A stretch of DNA of 64,000 bases, from NCBI RefSeq assembly GCF_000526995.1, contig NZ_AZUI01000001.1, positions 2,170,001-2,234,000 on the forward strand, given 5' to 3'. Position 1 is the stretch's first letter, and every line of letters starts with the position of its first letter. This stretch comes from Lacrimispora indolis DSM 755 (lineage in GTDB: Bacteria; Bacillota; Clostridia; Lachnospirales; Lachnospiraceae). The notes under the pieces are model-generated. The model was not told the DNA's origin. It saw nothing but the letters and a program-made list of their open reading frames with translations, and did not search any database. A program made the translations under genes and the position numbers. Below, piece after piece: positions 53,629 through 61,976 of this stretch.

Positions 53629-54152
53629 AATATTTTATATTGACCAACGGAGATAAAAATCCTTTTCCGCAGATCATAAACTGGAGCCAGACCATTGATG
53701 TAAGGAAGCTGACACGGGACGAGTACCAGAAGATACCGCCTTTCTTTCAGCTTAATGCCAAACTTGGAATTGACGGGATATTTCCGGATGTTATTGTTAA
53801 GCCATTTCTTTTGCTTTCCAGGCCAGCTATTGAGGTGACGGCTTTATATGATTTAAATATTCCATTTTTGTTTATTGTACTATTTGATACGGAAAAAGGG
53901 GAATGTGCCTCCTATTACTGTCCTGTGCTGGAAGAAGAGGAGTGTCTGGCAGGAAAACCAGGCCCCGGACAGCGCGGGATTATACTGGACAGAAGAAAAA
54001 TGAACGGGCTTCCTCTGTTTCGTGTAAGGATAGGGCTGGAGAGCGCGACAATCATACGCATGGACTTAGCGGAAAGTTTGCTGGAACGGGAAATTGTTGG
54101 AATGGAACTGAAAGAGGTACATTTGACAGATGGATGGGTTAGTCAGATATAG
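53625..54152 (+). CDS. Imm11/DUF1629-like protein of the spike/RHS locus
   Basis: The 175-residue protein starts MKYFILTNGDKNPFPQIINW, with DVRKLTRDEYQKIPPFFQLN and FIVLFDTEKGECASYYCPVL next. This resembles imm11/DUF1629 proteins found beside polymorphic toxins. It sits just upstream of the RHS gene rather than after it, so a loading or adaptor role is as likely as immunity. ATG 53625 overlaps the previous stop; the longer TTG start at 53607 is less probable. Confidence 0.5.
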   Translation: MKYFILTNGDKNPFPQIINWSQTIDVRKLTRDEYQKIPPFFQLNAKLGIDGIFPDVIVKPFLLLSRPAIEVTALYDLNIPFLFIVLFDTEKGECASYYCPVLEEEECLAGKPGPGQRGIILDRRKMNGLPLFRVRIGLESATIIRMDLAESLLEREIVGMELKEVHLTDGWVSQI

Positions 54153-54192
54153 AAGATCGGAAAAAGTGTAAATAAGGTAAGGAGAAACTTTG

Positions 54193-57100
54193 ATGAGTGA
54201 AAAAGGGAAACTGAATTCTGGACTGGGGGTTGGAGCGGTTTTCAATCAGGTGCAGAAGACCGTAGACAGTAAAGAGTATCTGGTGGAGGGAGCCAAACTG
54301 ATGTGTGTGAATGGAAGCTGTGTTACACAGCTTAAGTTACCGAAAAACCATAACTATACCAGTGGTGGAAAGCAAAAGGTCAATTGTAAGGATTGTAAGG
54401 CATGTGTTAATATTCCTTATTTTGGTGAATGTAAGAAAAATGAAAATACCCATCAATGTGAAGGATTTATGGATTTAGTGGAAAAATGGGAGAATACTGC
54501 AGTGTCAGCCACAAAGGCTGAAATAGTTGGTGGGGAAGAAGCAATTAGTATGAGTTCCGTTCTGTTGTGTAAAAAAGGCGGAATCATCATACCGGTCACA
54601 TCCGGCCAGGGTTATGATGGGAAAATTAATTGGGCTGCCTTCCTGAAGCGTTATCAGAACGTGGTCCGCTGGGTCTCTGGGAAAAATATGCTTTGCCATG
54701 TCTTTGGCAAGGATCCAATCAATATGAATACGGGTAATTATATCTATGAAAAAGAAGATCTTGTCATCAAAGGGACTATGTCCTTAAGCTTTAAGTTGTT
54801 TTATAATACAATGGAATGTGGAAATCAGGGAAACCTGGGAGAGGGATGGAGCCATAATTACGGAGTACGTCTGATAAAAATTGTCGGAGAAGATTTATTA
54901 GGTATCGTTCTGGAGGATGGAAGGGAGGTTCCATACCGCCGAAAACTGGGGGGAAAGTACGCCCCGGTAATGGGGGATGGAGGAAGTCTTAAGAAGTCAG
55001 AAAACGGGTATTTTTATGAGAGGGAGGAAGGGACTGTTTATGAGTTCGACTGCGATGGCAGGCTGTGTACCCAAAGAGACAAAAACGGTAACCGCCGGAT
55101 ATTTATGTATAACGAGGATGGATTTCTGGAGAGTGTGGGAAACGGAACAGGCGGTCAGATAAATTATACATATAACAAGGAAAAGAACCTGATTTATGTG
55201 GAGGACCATACCGGGCGAAAGGTGAGCTTAAGATATCAGTATGGTAAACTTCGCTGGTTTATCAATTCAAGCGGCTGTACCTATACATATGATTATAACG
55301 AGAATGGAAAGCTCAATGGAGTTGTGACACCTCGAAATATTGTAGGCGTAAAAAACGAATATGACGGGGGTGACCGTGTGGTGAAGCAGACACTGCCGGA
55401 TGGAGGTGTAGTGGAACTGCGCTATGATGATAAGAATAACCGTACATACATGAAAGAGCAAAATGGGAACCTGATTATATATGAAAGTGATAAGAAAATG
55501 CGTAATATCCGTACCATCTATGAGGATGGAGAGGAAACATTTGAATATAATGACAGGAACCAGTTGACTAGGTATGTCGACAAGAACGGAAACATGATAA
55601 AATTAGCTTATGATGATAAAGGAAACTTGTCCCAGATTATCTATCCAGACGGTTGTAAACATAGCATGACATATGATGCGAATAACCGCCTACTGGTATT
55701 ATCCGTAAATGGCGTAATGAAAATAAAAAACACATATGATAACAAAGGAAATCTACTCCATATGGAGGATGCATTGGGAAGAGAACAGGAATTTATTTAT
55801 GATACGCAGGGTAGAGTAAAGGAGGTTGTTCAAAAAGATAAAAGCCATATCTACCTAGAATATGATGAGCATAGTAATATTTCTAGAATTATGGATGGGT
55901 CTAAGAATACAACCAGCTATGGTTATGATGCGTTAAATAGGATAGTAAGAACTGTTGATGGGAATGGAAACAGTACAAGTTATGAATATGATACAGGTGA
56001 CAGGATAACTGGCGTTATTAACGCACAAGGGAAACGGCGTATTTATGAATACACGAAAAATGGAAAAGTGAAAAAAATCATAGATTTTAATGGAGCCGTT
56101 ATCAGTCAGAGCTATAATTGCATGAATATGGTGGAAGCTTATACTGGACCGGACGGAGAGAAATTCACTATGGAATATGACCAGCTGCAGAATGTAACCC
56201 GCCGGATTCTGCCAAACGGAGGAGAACTGGCTTACGCTTATGATAGTTTGAACCGTATGGAACAGATCAAACTTCCCACAGGAGGAACCATTCATTATGA
56301 ATATGATTCCAATGGGAACCGTACTGCGGTAACAGATCCCAATGGTAACCGCACAGTCATGGGGTATAATGAACGGAACTGGATGACAAAAATAACGGAT
56401 CCTTCTGGTGCAGCAACCAGGTATGAGTATGATATGGAAGGGCATTTAATTGGAATTACAAATGCCATGGGAAAATCTCATACCTATGTTTATGACGAGA
56501 TGGGACAGATGATCAGTGAGACAGATGTTCTGGGGAATAAGACCTGTTATGAGTATAATGAATTGGGAAAATGTATTTGTAGGACAGATCCTGAGATGCG
56601 ACAGACCGTTTATGAATATGCCAAGGGCGGGGATTTGTCCAGAATTATTTATCCCGATGGAACATCGGAAGCCTATTTGTATGACAATAATGGGAATCTG
56701 ATACGCCGCCAGAACCATAAAGGGGATTTTCTTGAAATTACCTATGACTGTGTGAACCAGCCAATAAGGGTAAAAAGCAGTTTTGGACAGGAAAAGAGCT
56801 ATACATACAATGCTGCGGGAAAAGTGACTTCCATAGCGGACCCCTTGGGGCATGTAACCCATTATGAATACTCTCCGGGTGGGAAACTGACTTCAGTGAT
56901 TGATGCGGCAGGAAACCGGACGGAGTATGCTTATGATGATATGGGAGAATTGGTTACCATTTGTCAGCATGAGGGAAAGAAGGTCCTGTTAAATGGAGAG
57001 GAGACTTTCCGTGGGAAGAACATTCTTGATGAAAATCAGATCCATGTGACTCAATATGAACGCAATGTGCTTGGGAAAATTAAGACAATTATCAATCCCC

Positions 57101-59223
57101 TTGGCATTAAGGAGCATTTTACCTATGACCTGGCAGGAAAAATGACCTTGAAAATGGACGGGGAAGGATATGAAACCAATTATACTTACAATCCGCAGGG
57201 AGAAATGGAACATGTCACCTATTCTGACGGACGCAGCGTTGCATTCACTTACAATTCCTTAAGGCAGTTGATTGAAATACAGGACTGGCTGGGAACAACT
57301 AGGATTGAGCCTGATGAAGTTGGAAGAGCAAAGAAAATCATTGATTATAAAGGACGTGAAATGTCTTATCAGTGGGGAAAATTGGGAGAGAGGAAAGCGT
57401 TGACCTATCCAGATGGACGAACCGTATCTTATGAATATGATGAGTTGATTCGCTTAATTAGACTGACAGAAGGAGAGAGAGAAATTTATTATTCTTATGA
57501 TGAGAATGGCTATCTATCAAAAAAGATTTTTCCCAACGGAATAGTCACCAGTTATGGTTATAATTCTATGGGACAGCTAAGCAGCCTGGCTCATCAACAG
57601 GACGGGAAGATACTAGATCATTATGAATACGATTACGATCTTATGGGAAATAAAACTTCCATAAGGAAGCGGCGGCAGGCTGATGTTTTTTCCTCAGATG
57701 GAATTTCACGGGAAATGAGCAGGATAGTTCAGGAGGAGAGTGGTTTTTATCAGTATCAATATGATTCGATGAACCGGCTTACAGAAGTGATAAAGGATCG
57801 GGAGCGTATAAGCCGATACGAGTATGATGCTTTTGGAAACCGGATCAGAAAGCAGGCAGGGACAAGAAATATTCGTTACAATTACAATGCGGCAAACCAA
57901 CTGATTTGTGAGGAGGGGATTTTCCCGGAACCATCCTATGAGTATGATGATAGAGGAAATTTGACCGCTGTTCTTTATGGACTGGAAGAGTCCAATCGGT
58001 ATACATATGATGAGACGAACCGGTTAGCGGCAGCTTTTAATAACAAAGGACAGGCTGCCAGGTACAATTATGACGGGCTGGGGAACCGGATTGGAAGACA
58101 CGAATTTGATGTTTCTGTTTTAGAGTCTGATCGCGGCCTTCAGGCGGAAATGCTGTTGATGGAACAGCCGAAGAGAGAAACGGATTATCTTCTGGATTTG
58201 ACCAGGAATTATCATAATTTACTGGAAAAGACAGAGACAACAGGAGATAGCATGGGCTCACAAACTTATGTCTGGGATAACAACAATGTTTTATTTTTGA
58301 CAGAAAGAGAACATGGGTATATTATTCTGCAGGACGAGCTGGGAAGTACGGTTCGTTTGACCGGGATTCAGGATAAACATCAGACTATATATGGGTATGA
58401 TGAGTTTGGACAGGATTTGTATAAAACGCAGGGAGATGTTCAGCCGTTTGGGTATACAGGATATCAAAGCGACAGCATAGCAAATACATATTTTGCGCAA
58501 GCAAGAGAATATTTTCCGGGAATTGGGAGATTTGCTGGAGAGGATATTATAAAAGGAACTATTGAACAGCCATTTACTTTGAATTCTTATGAATACTGTT
58601 GGGGAAATTCCATCAATTTAGTTGATTTAAATGGTAAAAAGCCAGAAGTTCCAAAGAAATCAGATCAAATATTACACTTATCTATAAACGCTGGTACAGG
58701 AGCAAAGGCTAAAGTAAAAGTGCTTGGGGTTGGTGCCGAATTAGGGCTTTTGCGTTATTATACTTTTGATAGTTTGGATGTAAACGAGTGGACAGAATCC
58801 ATGGATTTAGGTGGTGCTGTAGACGTAACTCCGTTTCTTAATGGTGAGGTAGGTGTAACAGGAACAAGATACGCTTCTTCAGGAAAACATAAAGAAAATA
58901 TAGTCTATGCAAATGTCCAAATTGGGGGAATTGTAATAGGTACAGATAGTGGGGAAAAAGACATTATTTTAAGTAATAGTATAGGTGCTTATCTTGGAGT
59001 GGGAGGAGAAATCAATTTGGATATAAATCTCAGTGCCATTGGAAGAAAGATTCCTACAACACCTAATATTGTTATTGGCCCAGTTGCCAATCCTAGCAAT
59101 GCAACGAAAGGCGAGTCAAGAAGTACCGATGGAGGTAATAAAAAGGATCCTACGATACCCTATATTGTAATTGGTCCTGTTGCCAACCCAAGTAATGCTA
59201 CTAAATGTGAAGCAAGCAATTAA
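54193..59223 (+). CDS. PAAR-like (DUF4280) RHS-repeat protein with unknown C-terminal tip
   Basis: The 1,676-residue protein has three parts. Residues 1 to about 150 form a DUF4280/PAAR-like tip domain: VEGAKLMCVNGSCVTQLKLP, NCKDCKACVNIPYFGECKK, VLLCKKGGIIIPVTSGQ. Residues about 165-1480 are a DUF6531-type start and many YD repeats (YEYD, GNR patterns) that build the RHS cocoon, ending GRFAGEDIIKGTI, YEYCWGNSINLVDLNG. The last 195 residues are an unrecognised Gly- and Val-rich beta-like domain with a terminal duplication. By analogy with RHS effectors, the tip would be a toxin carried on a spike. Start ATG 54193 is eight bases from AAGGAG. DNA of the tip is visibly more AT-rich than the core. 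Confidence 0.85.
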   Translation: MSEKGKLNSGLGVGAVFNQVQKTVDSKEYLVEGAKLMCVNGSCVTQLKLPKNHNYTSGGKQKVNCKDCKACVNIPYFGECKKNENTHQCEGFMDLVEKWENTAVSATKAEIVGGEEAISMSSVLLCKKGGIIIPVTSGQGYDGKINWAAFLKRYQNVVRWVSGKNMLCHVFGKDPINMNTGNYIYEKEDLVIKGTMSLSFKLFYNTMECGNQGNLGEGWSHNYGVRLIKIVGEDLLGIVLEDGREVPYRRKLGGKYAPVMGDGGSLKKSENGYFYEREEGTVYEFDCDGRLCTQRDKNGNRRIFMYNEDGFLESVGNGTGGQINYTYNKEKNLIYVEDHTGRKVSLRYQYGKLRWFINSSGCTYTYDYNENGKLNGVVTPRNIVGVKNEYDGGDRVVKQTLPDGGVVELRYDDKNNRTYMKEQNGNLIIYESDKKMRNIRTIYEDGEETFEYNDRNQLTRYVDKNGNMIKLAYDDKGNLSQIIYPDGCKHSMTYDANNRLLVLSVNGVMKIKNTYDNKGNLLHMEDALGREQEFIYDTQGRVKEVVQKDKSHIYLEYDEHSNISRIMDGSKNTTSYGYDALNRIVRTVDGNGNSTSYEYDTGDRITGVINAQGKRRIYEYTKNGKVKKIIDFNGAVISQSYNCMNMVEAYTGPDGEKFTMEYDQLQNVTRRILPNGGELAYAYDSLNRMEQIKLPTGGTIHYEYDSNGNRTAVTDPNGNRTVMGYNERNWMTKITDPSGAATRYEYDMEGHLIGITNAMGKSHTYVYDEMGQMISETDVLGNKTCYEYNELGKCICRTDPEMRQTVYEYAKGGDLSRIIYPDGTSEAYLYDNNGNLIRRQNHKGDFLEITYDCVNQPIRVKSSFGQEKSYTYNAAGKVTSIADPLGHVTHYEYSPGGKLTSVIDAAGNRTEYAYDDMGELVTICQHEGKKVLLNGEETFRGKNILDENQIHVTQYERNVLGKIKTIINPLGIKEHFTYDLAGKMTLKMDGEGYETNYTYNPQGEMEHVTYSDGRSVAFTYNSLRQLIEIQDWLGTTRIEPDEVGRAKKIIDYKGREMSYQWGKLGERKALTYPDGRTVSYEYDELIRLIRLTEGEREIYYSYDENGYLSKKIFPNGIVTSYGYNSMGQLSSLAHQQDGKILDHYEYDYDLMGNKTSIRKRRQADVFSSDGISREMSRIVQEESGFYQYQYDSMNRLTEVIKDRERISRYEYDAFGNRIRKQAGTRNIRYNYNAANQLICEEGIFPEPSYEYDDRGNLTAVLYGLEESNRYTYDETNRLAAAFNNKGQAARYNYDGLGNRIGRHEFDVSVLESDRGLQAEMLLMEQPKRETDYLLDLTRNYHNLLEKTETTGDSMGSQTYVWDNNNVLFLTEREHGYIILQDELGSTVRLTGIQDKHQTIYGYDEFGQDLYKTQGDVQPFGYTGYQSDSIANTYFAQAREYFPGIGRFAGEDIIKGTIEQPFTLNSYEYCWGNSINLVDLNGKKPEVPKKSDQILHLSINAGTGAKAKVKVLGVGAELGLLRYYTFDSLDVNEWTESMDLGGAVDVTPFLNGEVGVTGTRYASSGKHKENIVYANVQIGGIVIGTDSGEKDIILSNSIGAYLGVGGEINLDINLSAIGRKIPTTPNIVIGPVANPSNATKGESRSTDGGNKKDPTIPYIVIGPVANPSNATKCEASN
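59068..59205 (+). repeat. Tandem IVIGPVANPSNATK repeat at the RHS C-terminus
   Basis: The 14-residue segment IVIGPVANPSNATK is encoded at 59068-59109 and again at 59164-59205, each preceded by PTTPN or PTIPY. The codons differ at many third positions, so the duplication is not recent and the peptide appears to be under selection. Confidence 0.85.
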
Positions 59224-59240
59224 TTGAGAGAGGAAAAACT

Positions 59241-59624
59241 ATGAAGCGCTTTTTTGCAACAATAATTGATTACGTAATTTTTTCCATAATTTACACCATT
59301 ATCTTTTCTTTATATCCAGTTGGAATAATTATGAAGTATATAGATACGGTATTTCAGATTTCAGATGGCTGGCTTGTTGTCTATTGTATATTATTATTTT
59401 TATATATTTTCGTACAAGATTATTTTTTTAAAGGAAGGAGTTTTGGGAAAAAGATTGTTAAATTAAATTTAAGGTATAAAAAAGATACAATAGGGTTTGC
59501 TATTAAACATAGCCTATTGAAAATATTGGCGAGTGGTGCGCTTTGGCCAATAGCGTTGATATACTATTGTATCAGACATAAGATGTTTTATGATGGGATT
59601 TTAGAGATAGAAGAAATTCAGTAA
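59241..59624 (+). CDS. RDD-family membrane protein, candidate immunity factor
   Basis: The 127-residue protein begins MKRFFATIIDYVIFSIIYTI, with the Arg and Asp of RDD family helix 1. It has three hydrophobic helices and the RDD mark GRSFGKKIVKLNL between the second and third. Its DNA is as AT-rich as the tip of the RHS gene ending 17 bases upstream. That position is where toxin immunity genes stand. A membrane immunity protein would suit a tip that acts on membranes. GAGAGG precedes the ATG. Confidence 0.7.
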   Translation: MKRFFATIIDYVIFSIIYTIIFSLYPVGIIMKYIDTVFQISDGWLVVYCILLFLYIFVQDYFFKGRSFGKKIVKLNLRYKKDTIGFAIKHSLLKILASGALWPIALIYYCIRHKMFYDGILEIEEIQ

Positions 59625-59679
59625 TTCGGATTATTTGCTTCTCCACGGAAGCTAATTGATACAATGACTGGTTTCTTTG

Positions 59680-60227
59680 CTGATTTATGAAAAAGAGGAC
59701 CTAGTGATAAATGGGAATCTGCCGTTAAGTTTACAGCTGTTCTATAATGCTATGGATTGCGGCGACCAGCAGGTACTTGGAGAGGGCTGGAATCATAATT
59801 ACGGGGTTCGTCTGATAAAAATCAAAGAGGAAGAACTGTTAGGAATTGTCCTGGAAGACGGGCGGGAGTTGCCTTACTGCCGGAAGCTGGGGAATAGTTA
59901 TGCTCCGGTTATGGGAGACGGAGGAATACTAAGCAAATCAGAAAACGGCTACCGGTTTGAGCGGGAAGATGGCACTGTTTATGAGTTTGACCAGGAGGGA
60001 AGGCTATGTAGCCAGAAAGACAGGAATGGAAACAACCGGAAATTTACTTACAACAGTGACGGACTTTTGGAATGTGTGGATAATGGGACTGGAGGCAGGC
60101 TGAATTATACCTATAACAAAGAAAGAAAACTGATTTATGTGGAGGATCATACCGGAAGAAAAATCAGTCTGAAATACCAGTATGGGAAACTGCGGTGGTT
60201 TACCAATTCCATGGGAAATACCTATAC
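59680..60227 (+). pseudogene. Displaced N-terminal fragment of a second RHS gene
   Basis: The frame reads YEKEDLVINGNLPLSLQLFY, GEGWNHNYGVRLIKIKEEEL, and continues in step with residues about 185-365 of the RHS protein at 54193, with many conservative differences. No start codon or DUF4280 domain precedes it. Homology stops abruptly at NTYT (60227), where a transposon end begins. It is a diverged gene copy, not a recent duplication. Confidence 0.8.
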
Positions 60228-60690
60228 TGTCATTTGGCAAATTAAACGATACTTTATCCGACAGATTATTTTCAGTTATTTCATTGTACAAAAAGGTAAT
60301 CCCGTCACTTTAGTGGTGGCTGTTTTGGCAGTTTATTTTAAGAAAGGATTTTCTCCCGCAAATTAATTAGGGAAGAAAATCCTAAGGTTATGCTTATCTG
60401 AGTTCACAGTCATTGACGGCCTGCAGCCTCTTGTTTTTACAAGGTAGTCCAGTCGGAAAAGAACCTCGCTGTATTCATTGGTCTTTACGATAAGTTCTTT
60501 GGAGTTCTTGAGGAAGGGATTAAATTCCAACCCGTAACGGTTATAGTAGTCCATTATTATAAATCCGCCTTTCTGCGAAAGTCACCGATGGGGTTATGAA
60601 ACACGTTCTTGTACCCCCTCAGTCTTTCGCTTGTTGTTTCTCCCTGTTATATTTGTTCTGAAGGTTACTGGCATACTAGTATAAATGACA
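60228..60690 (+). mobile_element. Internally deleted transposon remnant in the second RHS copy
   Basis: TGTCATTT (60228-60235) and AAATGACA (60683-60690) form eight-base terminal inverted repeats that exactly bound the break in RHS homology. TGTCA ends are typical of Tn7/Tn402-like elements. The 463-base interior carries only the start of a TniB-like ATPase gene on the minus strand. RHS sequence resumes at the far side near the C-terminal end of the core, so a large deletion accompanied or followed insertion. Confidence 0.55.
60363..60554 (-). pseudogene. Truncated transposition-helper AAA ATPase (ExeA/TniB-like)
   Basis: The frame reads MDYYNRYGLEFNPFLKNSKE and then VLFRLDYLVKTRG, the characteristic beginning of ExeA/TniB-type ATPases that accompany DDE transposases. 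Homology ends before the Walker A motif, and the rest of the 63 codons is unrelated. Only about 45 codons survive. Confidence 0.6.
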
Positions 60691-61172
60691 TCATTGGGCT
60701 TCCGAAGACAATGAATCATTATTCGTATTGCGATAGAGATCCGAATCAATGGATTGACGAAAACGGACGTTTTCTCCAACAGGCGGCAAATCAACTGATT
60801 GCTGATTACTTAATTAATGAATATGGAAGAGCATTTGAAGCCTGGAAAGATGATATTTCCAGTACGATTGATAATATTGGGAAATCCGTCCATAATGGGG
60901 TGAATGTGGCAGGAAAGGTTATCTATGATGGAGTGGAAGGAGTATATTATAACGAAAGTTGGGGAGGAGGAACGGATAAATTGCCGTTGATACTATCTAA
61001 TGGAGTAAGTATTCGATCTTATACCAATGTAACATGGTCGATTTCTAAAGATGAAACAATAGCACCATGGGATACAGTAGTAGAATGTGTTGGAACAGTA
61101 TTATTACTTGCATTAGCTATAGCGCTTATTCCTGAAACAGGAGGAGCTTCCTTGGTTTTTTGTGGAGCATAA
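60691..61172 (+). pseudogene. RHS C-terminal end with a second tip domain (orphan cassette)
   Basis: After the transposon end the frame reads GLPKTMNHYSYCDRDPNQWI and DENG, the last segment of an RHS core. A 134-residue tip follows: RFLQQAANQLIADYLINEYG, IGKSVHNGVNVAGKVIYDGV, and a hydrophobic end TVVECVGTVLLLALAIALIP. This tip differs entirely from that at 59223. With no start codon or core it cannot be expressed alone, but it could be moved by recombination into the intact RHS gene. A hydrophobic helix suggests a membrane-active tip. Confidence 0.65.
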
Positions 61173-61244
61173 TATTGAAAATAAAAATTATGTGGTAAGA
61201 TTATTTAATTAATATATGAGAAGGTGAGGACAAAGAGGCAATTG

Positions 61245-61946
61245 ATGAAGAAGATATTTAAATATATAGGGATATTTGCGCTTATTGTGCTGGGAATATT
61301 TGTGGGTCTGGTTGTTCTGACTATTTTGTCTGCATTAAGTACAGAGAATGAAGGGAATGGATCTGGAAACGCTATAATAAAGTATAACGGTACTGGTGAA
61401 ATGCCAAACTTTGAGCAACCAGAACTTATTTATGCAGATACTATGGAAGCGGCTCTTGCCGCAAGTGCTGACTATTATTTTAAGGAATACCCTTATATGA
61501 GTGTGGTAAGTGATGTAATAAAAATTTTTGAGAATGATGAATATTCAGCAATGTTTTATCATTCAATTAGTAATTCAAAAAAAGAAGGTTTTATCGGAGC
61601 TAAATTTAAAGTGAGGATAATAGACAAAAGAAAACAATATGCATTGATTTTTTTGGATAGTACAGAGATGACAAAAGGACGACATAGACAAAAGTTATCA
61701 CTGGTAGATATGCGTCGGATGGTTCCATTGTATGATTATTTGGCGGTTTTTAGTATTGACAAAGGTAGTCGATTTGTGTACGGAAGTTTTGGAACGGAAA
61801 AAATAAAGACACTGAAAATAGAAGGCCAGAGCCCTACTGAGGTCATTGAATATACGCTTTATGGAGAAAAGGAATACTTTTGGTATTATGAAAGCTTAAT
61901 CAGTGATAAACCAAGTTCGGAATTTGATATAGAAATAGAGGAATAG
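61245..61946 (+). CDS. Membrane-anchored protein, candidate immunity to the second RHS tip
   Basis: The 233-residue protein has one N-terminal membrane helix (KYIGIFALIVLGIFVGLVVL) and an extracytoplasmic domain of about 195 residues, with EMPNFEQPELIYADTMEAAL and GAKFKVRIIDKRKQYALIF as visible segments. It lies 72 bases after the orphan tip, the normal place for its immunity gene. AGAGG precedes ATG 61245; GTG 61224 is an alternative. No family is recognised. The DNA is AT-rich, unlike the operons upstream. Confidence 0.6.
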   Translation: MKKIFKYIGIFALIVLGIFVGLVVLTILSALSTENEGNGSGNAIIKYNGTGEMPNFEQPELIYADTMEAALAASADYYFKEYPYMSVVSDVIKIFENDEYSAMFYHSISNSKKEGFIGAKFKVRIIDKRKQYALIFLDSTEMTKGRHRQKLSLVDMRRMVPLYDYLAVFSIDKGSRFVYGSFGTEKIKTLKIEGQSPTEVIEYTLYGEKEYFWYYESLISDKPSSEFDIEIEE

Positions 61947-61976
61947 GGTGCAATGTTAAATTAAAATTGCAGAAGG

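Noticed and set aside
48679..59223. A complete type VI secretion system or full prophage tail module
   Set aside because: Only spike, PAAR-like and RHS genes with chaperone candidates are present; no sheath, tube, baseplate or ATPase genes lie in the window.
60609..60690. Start of an intact protein containing the second RHS tip
   Set aside because: This stretch belongs to the transposon remnant. RHS homology only begins at about 60691, so an ORF starting here would be a chimera without a ribosome site.
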